This document shows positions 17,184-24,921 of a stretch of 64,000 bases of DNA, one piece after another. Every line of letters starts with the position of its first letter. The stretch's first letter is position 1. The translations under genes were made by a program, and so were the position numbers. The stretch comes from Microcella alkaliphila (GTDB lineage Bacteria > Actinomycetota > Actinomycetes > Actinomycetales > Microbacteriaceae). Where the stretch lies: the NCBI RefSeq assembly GCF_004216855.1, contig NZ_SGXT01000014.1, positions 62,001-126,000 of the forward strand, in the 5' to 3' direction. A model generated the notes under the pieces. That model saw only the letters and a list, made by a program, of their open reading frames with translations. It did not search any database and was not told the origin of the DNA.

Positions 17184-18599
17184 CTACGCGCGGGCTGCCG
17201 CCTGCGGCGACGCCGCCCGGTCGAGCGCCCGGCGCCGCCACATGCCACACGCGAGGAACCCGACCGCGAGGCCAAGCGATACGAGGCCGAAGGTCAGCGA
17301 CCCCCACGCGATGATGAGCGGCACCGAGAACGCCGTGATGAGGCCTCCACCGAGGAAGGGCTCGTAGCCGAGCTGCTTGTAGCCGTAGGCGTTGGCAGCG
17401 TTCGTGCGACGCTGGGGGTCGACCATGTCGGCCAGCACGAACCCCGTGGCGACGTTGCCCTGCGACTGCCCGAAATCGGCGATCGCGTGCTCGAACCAGT
17501 CGCGGCCGTGAATGCGCGGACCGAAGACGATCAGGGCGATGACGCTCCAGGCGACGGCGAGGATCGTGAACACGACCAGCACCGGCACGTTCGCTCCGAG
17601 GGTCGCGAGGCCCATGGTGCCGATCGCGGTCGCGATGAGAACGTCGAGGCTGATCGCCGAAATGCCATTGACGCTGCGCTTCTCAATGAAGTGGTCTTGC
17701 TTGATCGCGGTCGCGGCAAGCTGCACGAGGTAGCCACCGATCACCGCGAACGGGAAGAGCGGGAAACTGTCAAACACGTCCGACCCGAACAGGTTCGCAA
17801 CGAAGCGGAATGCCTCCAACAGGCCGATCGCGGCGGCGATGGCGAGCGCGATACACATGAGGGCGACCGTCACCGGGCCCATGCCACGGTTGTCGGGCTC
17901 TGCGTCGCGCTCACTCGGGTCGACGCCCGCGTTGTTCAGGTCGTGCGCCTCTTTACCCGTCAACGGGGTCGTGCGGGCGAGCTGAATTCTCGGGTTCTTC
18001 ACCGCCCAGCGCACGAGCAGCGAGCCGCCGACGATGCCCGTCACCATCGAGATGGTCGCAAGGCCCAGCCCCAGGTCGATAAGCTCGCTCGCGCCAGCCT
18101 CTGCGAGCAGCGGACCCATGCCCGCGATCGTGCCGTGGCCGCCCGCGAACGACAACTCGATGATTGATCCGGCGAGGTCGGTCACGCCGAAGAAGGGTGT
18201 CAAGATGAGCGCGACCGCAAGCGCCCCGAGCGCGAACTGGCCGAAAGACAGCGCGCTACCGAAGATCACGTGCGGCGCCGAGGCTCTCCAGATCTGCGCG
18301 GGCTTCGGCAGCTTCTTGCCGAGCATCACCGCCGCGAACACGACGTTGATCAAGAGCCCGGGCAGCGTTGCCCAGATCGCCAGCACCTCGCCCGGGATCG
18401 CTCCGTCAGTGTCCGTCCACACCCCGAGCAGCTGCGGCCCGATCAGCAGAATCACGAAGCCCGCGATCACCGACGTCGGGATGAACAGGGACGCGAACAG
18501 CGGAACGTAGCGTCTGACGACGGTCGCCAGCAACAGCACGATGCCGAGCACCACGATCGAGAAGCCGGCCCACTGCGCGTCGCTCAGGTCGAAGCTCAT
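17184..18599 (-). CDS. Sodium/glutamate symporter family protein (GltS/ESS)
   Basis: A 471-residue membrane carrier with two inverted halves of hydrophobic segments. The first half contains LSFAGGHGTIAGMGP (about 147-161), the family's substrate-loop signature. The second half has the corresponding region near AIADFGQSQGNVATGFVLADM (split by a short gap). ESS carriers import glutamate with sodium. It is larger than E. coli GltS (401), with an extended charged central loop (about 205-235, rich in Asp and Glu). It is transcribed away from the sulfur operon across a shared 167-bp promoter region, so the true substrate could be a sulfur-containing acid; this is inference. Confidence 0.82.
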   Translation of the reverse strand: MSFDLSDAQWAGFSIVVLGIVLLLATVVRRYVPLFASLFIPTSVIAGFVILLIGPQLLGVWTDTDGAIPGEVLAIWATLPGLLINVVFAAVMLGKKLPKPAQIWRASAPHVIFGSALSFGQFALGALAVALILTPFFGVTDLAGSIIELSFAGGHGTIAGMGPLLAEAGASELIDLGLGLATISMVTGIVGGSLLVRWAVKNPRIQLARTTPLTGKEAHDLNNAGVDPSERDAEPDNRGMGPVTVALMCIALAIAAAIGLLEAFRFVANLFGSDVFDSFPLFPFAVIGGYLVQLAATAIKQDHFIEKRSVNGISAISLDVLIATAIGTMGLATLGANVPVLVVFTILAVAWSVIALIVFGPRIHGRDWFEHAIADFGQSQGNVATGFVLADMVDPQRRTNAANAYGYKQLGYEPFLGGGLITAFSVPLIIAWGSLTFGLVSLGLAVGFLACGMWRRRALDRAASPQAAARA

Positions 18600-18634
18600 G
18601 GCCTCTAGTCAATCAAACCTTCATGTTGCCCTCC

Positions 18635-18726
18635 GTGACGTTCAGTCACCGCACGCTACGGCCCATGAACCGCCGTTTCCACCCGTGACATCGCCGCTTG
18701 GGGAATCGATTCCGGCCTGCCATAAC
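18635..18726 (+). promoter_or_regulatory. Divergent promoter region of the sulfur operon, with two palindromes
   Basis: A plausible promoter is TTGGGG (18698-18703), a 17-bp spacer, and CATAAC (18721-18726), about 40 bases before the first gene. A perfect 12-bp palindrome, GGAATCGATTCC (18702-18713), covers the spacer, and GTGAC-N5-GTCAC lies at 18635-18649 nearer gltS. Both are candidate binding sites for a regulator of the operon and gltS. No riboswitch-like fold was recognized. Confidence 0.45.
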
Positions 18727-18766
18727 TGACGGACACAGCCACCGCTTCACCCCGAAAGGAACCATC

Positions 18767-19768
18767 ATGTCCACCCCAGACACACCACAGCAGAGCGACC
18801 TCAGAGCGACGCTCGACGAGCGCTCAGCTGGCCGTCGCCGATTCGGCTTCATTGCCGGCGGACTTGCCGCGGCAGGACTCCTCGCCGCGGGAGTCGTGTT
18901 CGCGGCGTCGGCCCTCGGTGGAAACACCGCCGGAGCCGGCGAAGCAGCAACGCCCGCTGACGCGCCCAGCGAGCCCCTCTCGGTGCGCATCGCCACGAGC
19001 CAAGACTCCGACTTCCAGACGGCGATCGCGCAGGTCGCCCGCGAGAAGGGTCTGATCGTCGAGTGGGTGAACCTCTCGGACTGGGTGCTGCCCAACACCG
19101 AGCTGGCGGCCGGCTCGGTTGACGCGAACGCCTTCCAACACATTCTGTACCTCAGCAACTTCAACGTGCAGAACGAGGAAAACCTCACGCCGGTCTTCTC
19201 GACCGTCATCACACAGTGGGGAATCTTCTCGGCCACGCTCGACAGCCTCGACGAGCTGGAAGCCGGGGCACGCATCGCGATTCCCGACGACCCGTCGAAC
19301 GGCGGTCGTGCCCTGTTCATCCTCGAGGCCGCCGGTCTTCTTGAAATCGCCGATGACTCGGGAGAGTTCCCGACGCTCGACGACGTCACGAGCAACCCGC
19401 TGAACCTCGAGCTCGTGGCCATTCAGGCGACGACGATCCCGCAGCAGTTTGACGACCCGAGCCTGTCGGCCGTCGTCGTCGGAACCGCGTACTTCGACCC
19501 GTCGCAGAACATCACGAGCGACGACGCGCTCTACCTCGACAACTCGCTCGACGAGGCGAACTTGCCGTACATCAACGTGATCGCCACGCGTGACGAGAAC
19601 AAGGATGACCCGGCCTGGGAGATCCTCCGCGACGCGTACGCCGATCCGCGGGTCGCCGAGGCGCTACAGATCGAGAGTGCCGGGGCAACGACGCTCGTCC
19701 AGGTGTCCACAGAAACCCTGCGCTCGAAGCTCGCGGACCTCGAAGAGCTCGCCCGCGCGAACCTGTAA
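18767..19768 (+). CDS. MetQ/NlpA-family ABC substrate-binding protein (non-lipoprotein form)
   Basis: A 333-residue binding protein of the methionine-type ABC family. ATG 18767 has GAAAGGAA upstream. Residues 23-28 are basic with a twin-arginine-like start (GRRRFGFIAGG), followed by a hydrophobic stretch (about 29-52). No lipobox cysteine is present, and the whole protein lacks cysteine, so it is either membrane-anchored by its N-terminus or exported by Tat/Sec. The mature part has the NlpA features VNLSDWVLPNTELAAGSVDA and NAFQHILYL. MetQ proteins bind methionine. With monooxygenases downstream, this one may bind an organosulfur compound. Confidence 0.88.
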   Translation: MSTPDTPQQSDLRATLDERSAGRRRFGFIAGGLAAAGLLAAGVVFAASALGGNTAGAGEAATPADAPSEPLSVRIATSQDSDFQTAIAQVAREKGLIVEWVNLSDWVLPNTELAAGSVDANAFQHILYLSNFNVQNEENLTPVFSTVITQWGIFSATLDSLDELEAGARIAIPDDPSNGGRALFILEAAGLLEIADDSGEFPTLDDVTSNPLNLELVAIQATTIPQQFDDPSLSAVVVGTAYFDPSQNITSDDALYLDNSLDEANLPYINVIATRDENKDDPAWEILRDAYADPRVAEALQIESAGATTLVQVSTETLRSKLADLEELARANL

Positions 19769-19804
19769 CGGCAGGATCCGCGTACCGATGACGAGCATCC
19801 TCAT

Positions 19805-19839
19805 CCGTGGCCGGGAGACCTCAGGTCTCCCGGCCACGG
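19805..19839 (+). terminator. Perfect 16-bp hairpin between metQ-like and metN-like genes
   Basis: CCGTGGCCGGGAGACC (19805-19820), loop TCA, then GGTCTCCCGGCCACGG (19824-19839), with all 16 pairs matching. It begins 36 bases after the stop of the binding-protein gene. No T-run follows, so it may stabilize the upstream mRNA or attenuate the rest of the operon. It argues for a metN start after the hairpin. Confidence 0.75.
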
Positions 19840-19859
19840 CCACCGTGAAGGCGCCTCCC

Positions 19860-20888
19860 GTGACCACAGCAATCGAATTCCGCGACGTGTCGAAAACCTT
19901 CGTGACCCGTCGTACGTCGTTCTCCGCACTGACGAATGTGTCGCTGAGCATTCCCCGCGGCGACATCTTCGGAATCGTGGGCTACTCGGGAGCCGGCAAG
20001 TCCACCCTTCTGCGCACCGTCAACGCCCTCGAACGTCCCACCTCGGGAAGCGTGTTCGTGAACGGCCACGAGATCTCTGCCCTGCGCGGCCGCGCGCTCT
20101 ACCAGGCCCGCCAGCGCATCGGAATGATCTTCCAGCAGTTCAACCTCCTACAGTCCCGCACCGTCTTCGCGAACATCGCGTACCCGCTCGCGCTCGCCGG
20201 CGTCGCCAAACCCGAGGTCGTCGACCGCGTGGAGGAACTGCTCGAGTTCGTCGGTCTCTCGGACAAAGCTTTCGCCTATCCGTCGCGCCTGTCTGGCGGC
20301 CAGAAGCAGCGGGTCGGAATCGCCCGCGCACTGGCAAATCGGCCGGACGTTCTCATCTCCGATGAAGCGACGAGCGCTCTCGACCCCGACACCACCGCGG
20401 AGGTGCTCGAGCTCTTGAAGCGAACGAACGCCGAATACGGCATCACCATCGCGCTCGTCACCCACGAGATCGACGTCGTGCGGTCCATCGCCGACCGCGT
20501 CGCCGTCATGGAACGCGGTGAAGTTGTGGAGCATGGAACGGCGTATCGCGTCTTCTCCCGGCCCGAGCATCCGACGACGCGCCGGTTCGTCTCGTCCGTG
20601 CTTCAACACGTGCCGAGTGACGAAACCCTCGACCGGATACGCCGCACCCACTCCGGCCGTCTCGTGCAGATTGCCATTGACAACCCCGACGCGAGCGACC
20701 CCTACCTCTCACGCATCTCACGCGAGCACGGCGTCGACGCAACTGTTGTGTTCGGCGGAGTCAGTGAGATCGCGGCGAAACTGTTCGGAAGCCTGATCGT
20801 CGAGCTTTCGGGCGACGACCGTGCCGTGGATGCAGCGATTCGGGACCTCGCGCGCACGGTGTCCGTGACGGAGGTGCCGCATGGATGA
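19860..20888 (+). CDS. MetN-type ABC transporter ATP-binding protein
   Basis: A 342-residue ATPase, the family's usual length when started at GTG 19860 (AAGG eight bases upstream). Walker A is GYSGAGKST (41-49), the Q-loop sits in IFQQFNLL, the signature is LSGGQKQR and Walker B is DVLISDEATSALD. The C-terminal 90 residues form the NIL/ACT-like domain that senses methionine in MetN. It powers import with the neighbouring permease and binding protein. The in-frame ATG at 19788 would translate through the preceding hairpin and is less likely. It overlaps the permease gene by eight bases. Confidence 0.93.
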   Translation: MTTAIEFRDVSKTFVTRRTSFSALTNVSLSIPRGDIFGIVGYSGAGKSTLLRTVNALERPTSGSVFVNGHEISALRGRALYQARQRIGMIFQQFNLLQSRTVFANIAYPLALAGVAKPEVVDRVEELLEFVGLSDKAFAYPSRLSGGQKQRVGIARALANRPDVLISDEATSALDPDTTAEVLELLKRTNAEYGITIALVTHEIDVVRSIADRVAVMERGEVVEHGTAYRVFSRPEHPTTRRFVSSVLQHVPSDETLDRIRRTHSGRLVQIAIDNPDASDPYLSRISREHGVDATVVFGGVSEIAAKLFGSLIVELSGDDRAVDAAIRDLARTVSVTEVPHG

Positions 20889-21546
20889 GGCCTACTTCAC
20901 CGCACTTATCCCCCGCATCTGGCAGGCGCTCGCCGAGACCGGGTTGATGGTCAGTGTGTCCTTCCTGCTGGCTGGAATCCTCGGCGTCGGGCTGGGCCTG
21001 CTCCTCTACGCGTCGAGGCCTGGCAACCTGCTGGAGAATCGGGTCGTGTTCGGCGTCCTGAATGCCGTCATCAACATCATCCGACCGGTGCCGTTCCTGA
21101 TCGTGGCGGTGTCGATCATCCCGTTCACCCGACTCATCGTGGGAACAAGCATCGGGCCGCTCGCAGCGACCGTGCCGCTCGTTCTCGTCGCCAGTGTGGC
21201 GATCGCGCGCATCTCGGAGTCGAATCTCGTTGCGGTCGATCCGGGCGCGGTCGAAGCGGGGGCGGCCATGGGTGCAAGCCCCGCGCGGGTGCTCTTCACC
21301 ATCGTCATTCCCGAGGCGCTTGGCCCACTCGTGCTCGGGCTGACCTATATCTTCGTCGCGCTCGTCGATGCGACCGCCGTTGCGGGCGTCGTTGGAGGCG
21401 GCGGTCTGGGACACCTCGCCATCACCTACGGCTATCAGCGTTTCGACTGGTTCGTCGTCGGGGTCATCGTGCTCATCCTGATCGTGCTCGTGCAGTCGGC
21501 GCAGTTGCTCGGAAATTGGATCTCGCGCCGGGTGATGCACGCATGA
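20881..21546 (+). CDS. MetI-type ABC transporter permease
   Basis: A 221-residue inner-membrane permease with five predicted membrane segments. The EAA coupling motif is EAGAAMGASPARVLF (about 124-138), which docks onto the ATPase. Family stretches RPVPFLIVAVSIIPFTRLIVG and VGGGGLGHLAITYGYQRFD (split here) match MetI. It starts inside the metN-like gene and ends in an ATGA overlap with the first monooxygenase, so transport and catabolism are translationally coupled. Confidence 0.93.
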   Translation: MDEAYFTALIPRIWQALAETGLMVSVSFLLAGILGVGLGLLLYASRPGNLLENRVVFGVLNAVINIIRPVPFLIVAVSIIPFTRLIVGTSIGPLAATVPLVLVASVAIARISESNLVAVDPGAVEAGAAMGASPARVLFTIVIPEALGPLVLGLTYIFVALVDATAVAGVVGGGGLGHLAITYGYQRFDWFVVGVIVLILIVLVQSAQLLGNWISRRVMHA

Positions 21547-22694
21547 CCAGCACCACGACCACCGACCTGGCGGCGACACTCGCGGCACTGCGCGACGGAC
21601 AGGCCGAACGCGAACGCGAACGCCGCCTTCTCCACCACGAAGTTCGGGCGCTCGCCGATGCAGGGTTCGGCAGTCTCCGTGTACCCACCGAGTTCGGCGG
21701 CGCGGGGTCCAGCCTTCGCCAGGTGATCGCGCACCAGATCGACATCGCTCGTGCCGACGCTAGCCTCGGGCACCTGTGGCGGGGGCACATCGCCTTCGTC
21801 GAGAAGCTTCGGTATCGCGGCGTCGACGCCGCCCGCTGGTACCCGCGCCTCGTCGCGGGTGATGTGATCGGCAACGCCCAGTCCGAGCGCCATGACACGG
21901 CACGGCTCGATACGGTGCTCACCCGACAGGGCTCGACCCTCACCCTGACGGGAACGAAGTACTACACGACGGGGAGCATCTACGCCGACTGGATTCACCT
22001 TGCGGCTCTCGACGGTGATGAACGCGTCGCGGTGACCGTCGCCACAGCCCAAGACGGCGTCGAGTCTGTCGACGACTGGGACGGTTTCGGTCAGTTGTTG
22101 ACAGGCAGCGGGACGACCCGCTTCGCCAACGCCGACGTTGACCACGCCGAGGTGAATCGGGAAGACGACGACGCGGCACTCTGGCCGCTTCTCGGCAGCG
22201 TGTTTCAGCTCTCACTGCTGGCGACGATCGCGGGGATCGCTCAACGCGCGCACGATGACCTCGTCGCGTACGTCGTGCCCCGTCGCCGAACCTTCGGCTT
22301 CGCCGGCGAGACCCTCCCGCGGGAAGACCCACTCGTGCAGCACGTGGTGGGTGAGGTGAGCGGCGCCGCCAGCGCCGCGCGGCGCCTCGTGCTGTCGGCC
22401 GTCGGTGACCTCGACGAGATCATCGATGCGGGATACGACCGTGACGGGCTCCAAGAGCTGCAGTGGGACGTCTACCGTCTGCAACGCGTCGTTCCCGACA
22501 TTGTCTTGGATGCGACAACGCGGCTCTTCGAAGTGGGCGGGGCCTCCGCGGTCAGCGTGCGGCACGCCCTCGACCGGCACTGGCGAAACGTGCGCACCAT
22601 CGCGTCGCACAATCCGGTGGCGCAGCGAACCCGGGCAATCGGGCAGTGGGAACTGACGGGCACCCGCCCCGACTGGAAGACACCCGGCCGATGA
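21543..22694 (+). CDS. DszC/SfnC-like flavin-dependent monooxygenase (acyl-CoA dehydrogenase fold), paralog 1
   Basis: A 383-residue protein with the acyl-CoA dehydrogenase fold but the features of reduced-flavin monooxygenases such as DszC and SfnC. It has LTGTKYYTTGSIYADW (about 138-153), DDWDGFGQLLTGSGTT (about 178-193) and the C-terminal DRHWRNVRTIASHNP. DszC oxidizes a thiophene sulfur to the sulfone, and SfnC acts in dimethylsulfone use. It needs FMNH2 from a separate reductase, for which 26688-27323 is the candidate. Four-base overlaps join it to the permease and the aldo/keto reductase. A second copy lies two genes on. The exact substrate is unknown. Confidence 0.85.
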   Translation: MTSTTTTDLAATLAALRDGQAERERERRLLHHEVRALADAGFGSLRVPTEFGGAGSSLRQVIAHQIDIARADASLGHLWRGHIAFVEKLRYRGVDAARWYPRLVAGDVIGNAQSERHDTARLDTVLTRQGSTLTLTGTKYYTTGSIYADWIHLAALDGDERVAVTVATAQDGVESVDDWDGFGQLLTGSGTTRFANADVDHAEVNREDDDAALWPLLGSVFQLSLLATIAGIAQRAHDDLVAYVVPRRRTFGFAGETLPREDPLVQHVVGEVSGAASAARRLVLSAVGDLDEIIDAGYDRDGLQELQWDVYRLQRVVPDIVLDATTRLFEVGGASAVSVRHALDRHWRNVRTIASHNPVAQRTRAIGQWELTGTRPDWKTPGR

Positions 22695-23701
22695 GCACAG
22701 TGCCCATGGTCGCCCTCGGCGATGGCCTCATCACCTCCGCGCTCGGATTCGGATGTATGTCGCTGTCGGGCACCTACGGCCCGGCAGACGACGAGGAATC
22801 GGAACACGTTCTCGACGCGGCGATCGATGCGGGCGTGCGCCTCATCGACACGGCGGATGTGTACGGAGCCGGCCACAACGAATTGCTCGTCGGGCGCACC
22901 GTGCGCAGGCGCCACCACGAGGTCGAGCTGGCGACGAAGTTCGGTTTCGCGCCGCCCGGCTCCGTCGACGAGCGACGATTCATCGGAGACCCGGAGTACG
23001 TCGCCACTGCGGCGCGCGCGAGCCTCGGGCGACTCGGCGTCGATCACATCGACCTGTACTACTACCACCGGCTTGACCCCACGGTGCCGATTGAGGACAC
23101 GATCGGCGCCATGGCCGAGCTAGTGCGACAGGGGCTCGTGCGACACCTTGGGGTTAGTGAGGTCACGGGCGAAGAGCTGCGCCGAGCGCACACCGTGCAT
23201 CCCATCGCCGCCGTACAGAGCGAGTGGTCGCTGATCAGCCGAGATGTCGAGGCACAGGTGATCCCCACCGCCCGAGAGCTCGGCGTCGGCTTCGTCGCCT
23301 ACGCACCGCTCGGTCGCGGACTCCTCGCGAACGCTGACGTCGACATTCCTGACGATGACCTACGACGAGCATTCCCGCGCTTCGATGACGACGCGCTACC
23401 CACCAACCAGGGCCTCGCGCGAACGGTGGCCGAGCTTGCCGCGCGACTGTCGGTCACTCCGAGTCAACTCGCACTGGCCTGGGTGCGCGAGCGCGCGCGA
23501 GAGCTCGCGATTCCCGTCACGCCGATCCCGGGCACGCGCCGAAGCCGCCGGCTGCGAGAGAATCTGGACAGCCTCACGGTCGCGATTCCGCCCACCGTGC
23601 GCGCGAGCCTCGACGCCCTGGCGGAGCGATCGCTGGGCGATCGCGCGCGCGATGCCTCGGCCATTTCGCAGGGCCGCGAGCGGGTCGGCGGTCACCCATG
23701 A
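22691..23701 (+). CDS. Aldo/keto reductase
   Basis: A 336-residue AKR with the (beta/alpha)8 fold. The catalytic tetrad is visible: Asp in LIDTADVYG (about 49-57, Asp then Tyr), Lys in ELATKFG and His in YYYHRLDP. NADPH-binding residues lie near ITPIPGTRR-type sequence (VTPIPGTRRSRRLREN, about 277-292). It resembles the YajO/pyridoxal-reductase-like AKR13 group. Sandwiched by ATGA overlaps between two DszC-like genes, it probably reduces an aldehyde or ketone released by the monooxygenases, or acts on an imported precursor. That role is inferred from context. Confidence 0.9.
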   Translation: MSTVPMVALGDGLITSALGFGCMSLSGTYGPADDEESEHVLDAAIDAGVRLIDTADVYGAGHNELLVGRTVRRRHHEVELATKFGFAPPGSVDERRFIGDPEYVATAARASLGRLGVDHIDLYYYHRLDPTVPIEDTIGAMAELVRQGLVRHLGVSEVTGEELRRAHTVHPIAAVQSEWSLISRDVEAQVIPTARELGVGFVAYAPLGRGLLANADVDIPDDDLRRAFPRFDDDALPTNQGLARTVAELAARLSVTPSQLALAWVRERARELAIPVTPIPGTRRSRRLRENLDSLTVAIPPTVRASLDALAERSLGDRARDASAISQGRERVGGHP

Positions 23702-24870
23702 GCGTCGTATCACCCGCTCTGCGCGACGTGTTCGATGCGATCGGACGAGACGCCGCGCGCCGGGATCGGGATCGCATCCTGCCCTTCGCGGAGGTCGACG
23801 CGCTGCGCGACGCCGGCTTCACACGCCTCACCCTGCCGAGAGAGTACGGCGGTCGCGGAGCGAGCAGAAGTGAGCTGTTCGAGACACTCGCCGAGCTGGC
23901 GCGCAGCGACTCGAATCTCGCACAGCTGTTCCGTTCCCACTTTTCGTTTATCGACCGCACCCTGCTGATGCCCGACGGCGCGACCAAGACCGAGCGACTT
24001 CGTCTCGTCGCCGACGGGGCGATCCACGGCAATGCCACCTTCGACCGTGGCGGGCCGGATGCCGAGAAGACGACGCTTAGCGATACCGCGGCTGGCCCGC
24101 GACTGTCGGGGCGCAAGTTCTACAGCACGGGCACACTCTTCGCCGATCTCGTTTCGGTGCTGGCCGAACGTGACGGGCAGCCGGTGAGCGTGCTCGTGCC
24201 GACCACGCGATCGGGCGTCGAGCGTGTCGACGACTGGAACGGCTTCGGTCAACGCGTGACGGGCAGCGGAACGACTGTGTTCACCGACGTGGTCGTCGAG
24301 CCAGAGCGGGTCAGCGGGGTGAGGGAGGCGCCCACCGACGGGCCGGCGTTCGTTCAACTCGTTCTTCTCGCAACGCTGGTCGGAATCGGGCGAGCCGTCG
24401 TTGACGACGCCGTTGCCTACGTCACCGCTCGCACCCGCACCTACAGTCACGCGAGCGCCCCGCGCGCCGCCGACGATCCGCTCGTGCAGGAGGTGATCGG
24501 CGAGCTATCGGCGCTCGCCTACCGCGCGGACGCGGCGCTCACCCTCGCGGCGAGCGTCCTCGAGACGAGCGCATCATCGTTGTCGAGTGACTCAGGCGAG
24601 GCCGACCGCGACGCGGCCATCTGCGCCTCTGAGACGCATGTCACGAAGGCGCAACTCGTGATCGTCCCCGCGGTTCTCGATGCTGCAAGCCGCCTGTTCG
24701 AGGTGGGAGGGGCATCCGCCCTCGATCGTGACCGTGGCCTCGATCGACACTGGCGGAACGCGCGCACACTCGCCTCCCACAATCCCGCACGCTACAAGGC
24801 GCGCGCTCTCGGCGCTCACCTCCTCACCGGATCCGATCTGGTCGGATGGTGGACGAGCGGCGATGCGTAG
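23698..24870 (+). CDS. DszC/SfnC-like flavin-dependent monooxygenase, paralog 2
   Basis: A 390-residue paralog of the 21543 gene with the same landmarks: LSGRKFYSTGTLFADL (about 135-150), DDWNGFGQRVTGSGTT and DRHWRNARTLASHNP near the end. The N-terminal half is clearly diverged and has its own SHFSFIDRTLLMPDG segment. Two such genes in one operon suggest successive oxidation steps, different chain lengths of substrate, or a hetero-oligomer. It overlaps the aldo/keto reductase by four bases and is followed after 51 bases by the LLM monooxygenase. Confidence 0.85.
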   Translation: MSVVSPALRDVFDAIGRDAARRDRDRILPFAEVDALRDAGFTRLTLPREYGGRGASRSELFETLAELARSDSNLAQLFRSHFSFIDRTLLMPDGATKTERLRLVADGAIHGNATFDRGGPDAEKTTLSDTAAGPRLSGRKFYSTGTLFADLVSVLAERDGQPVSVLVPTTRSGVERVDDWNGFGQRVTGSGTTVFTDVVVEPERVSGVREAPTDGPAFVQLVLLATLVGIGRAVVDDAVAYVTARTRTYSHASAPRAADDPLVQEVIGELSALAYRADAALTLAASVLETSASSLSSDSGEADRDAAICASETHVTKAQLVIVPAVLDAASRLFEVGGASALDRDRGLDRHWRNARTLASHNPARYKARALGAHLLTGSDLVGWWTSGDA

Positions 24871-24921
24871 CCGCGGCTCGTCGACGAAGGCCCTACCCGA
24901 CACCCTCACCGGAAAGCAGTC

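Noticed and set aside
21543-24870. Annotation of both flavin enzymes as acyl-CoA dehydrogenases in fatty-acid oxidation
   Set aside because: The fold is shared, but the DDW(D/N)GFGQ and DRHWRN motifs and the neighbouring LLM monooxygenase and FMN reductase fit DszC/SfnC monooxygenases, and no beta-oxidation genes are present.
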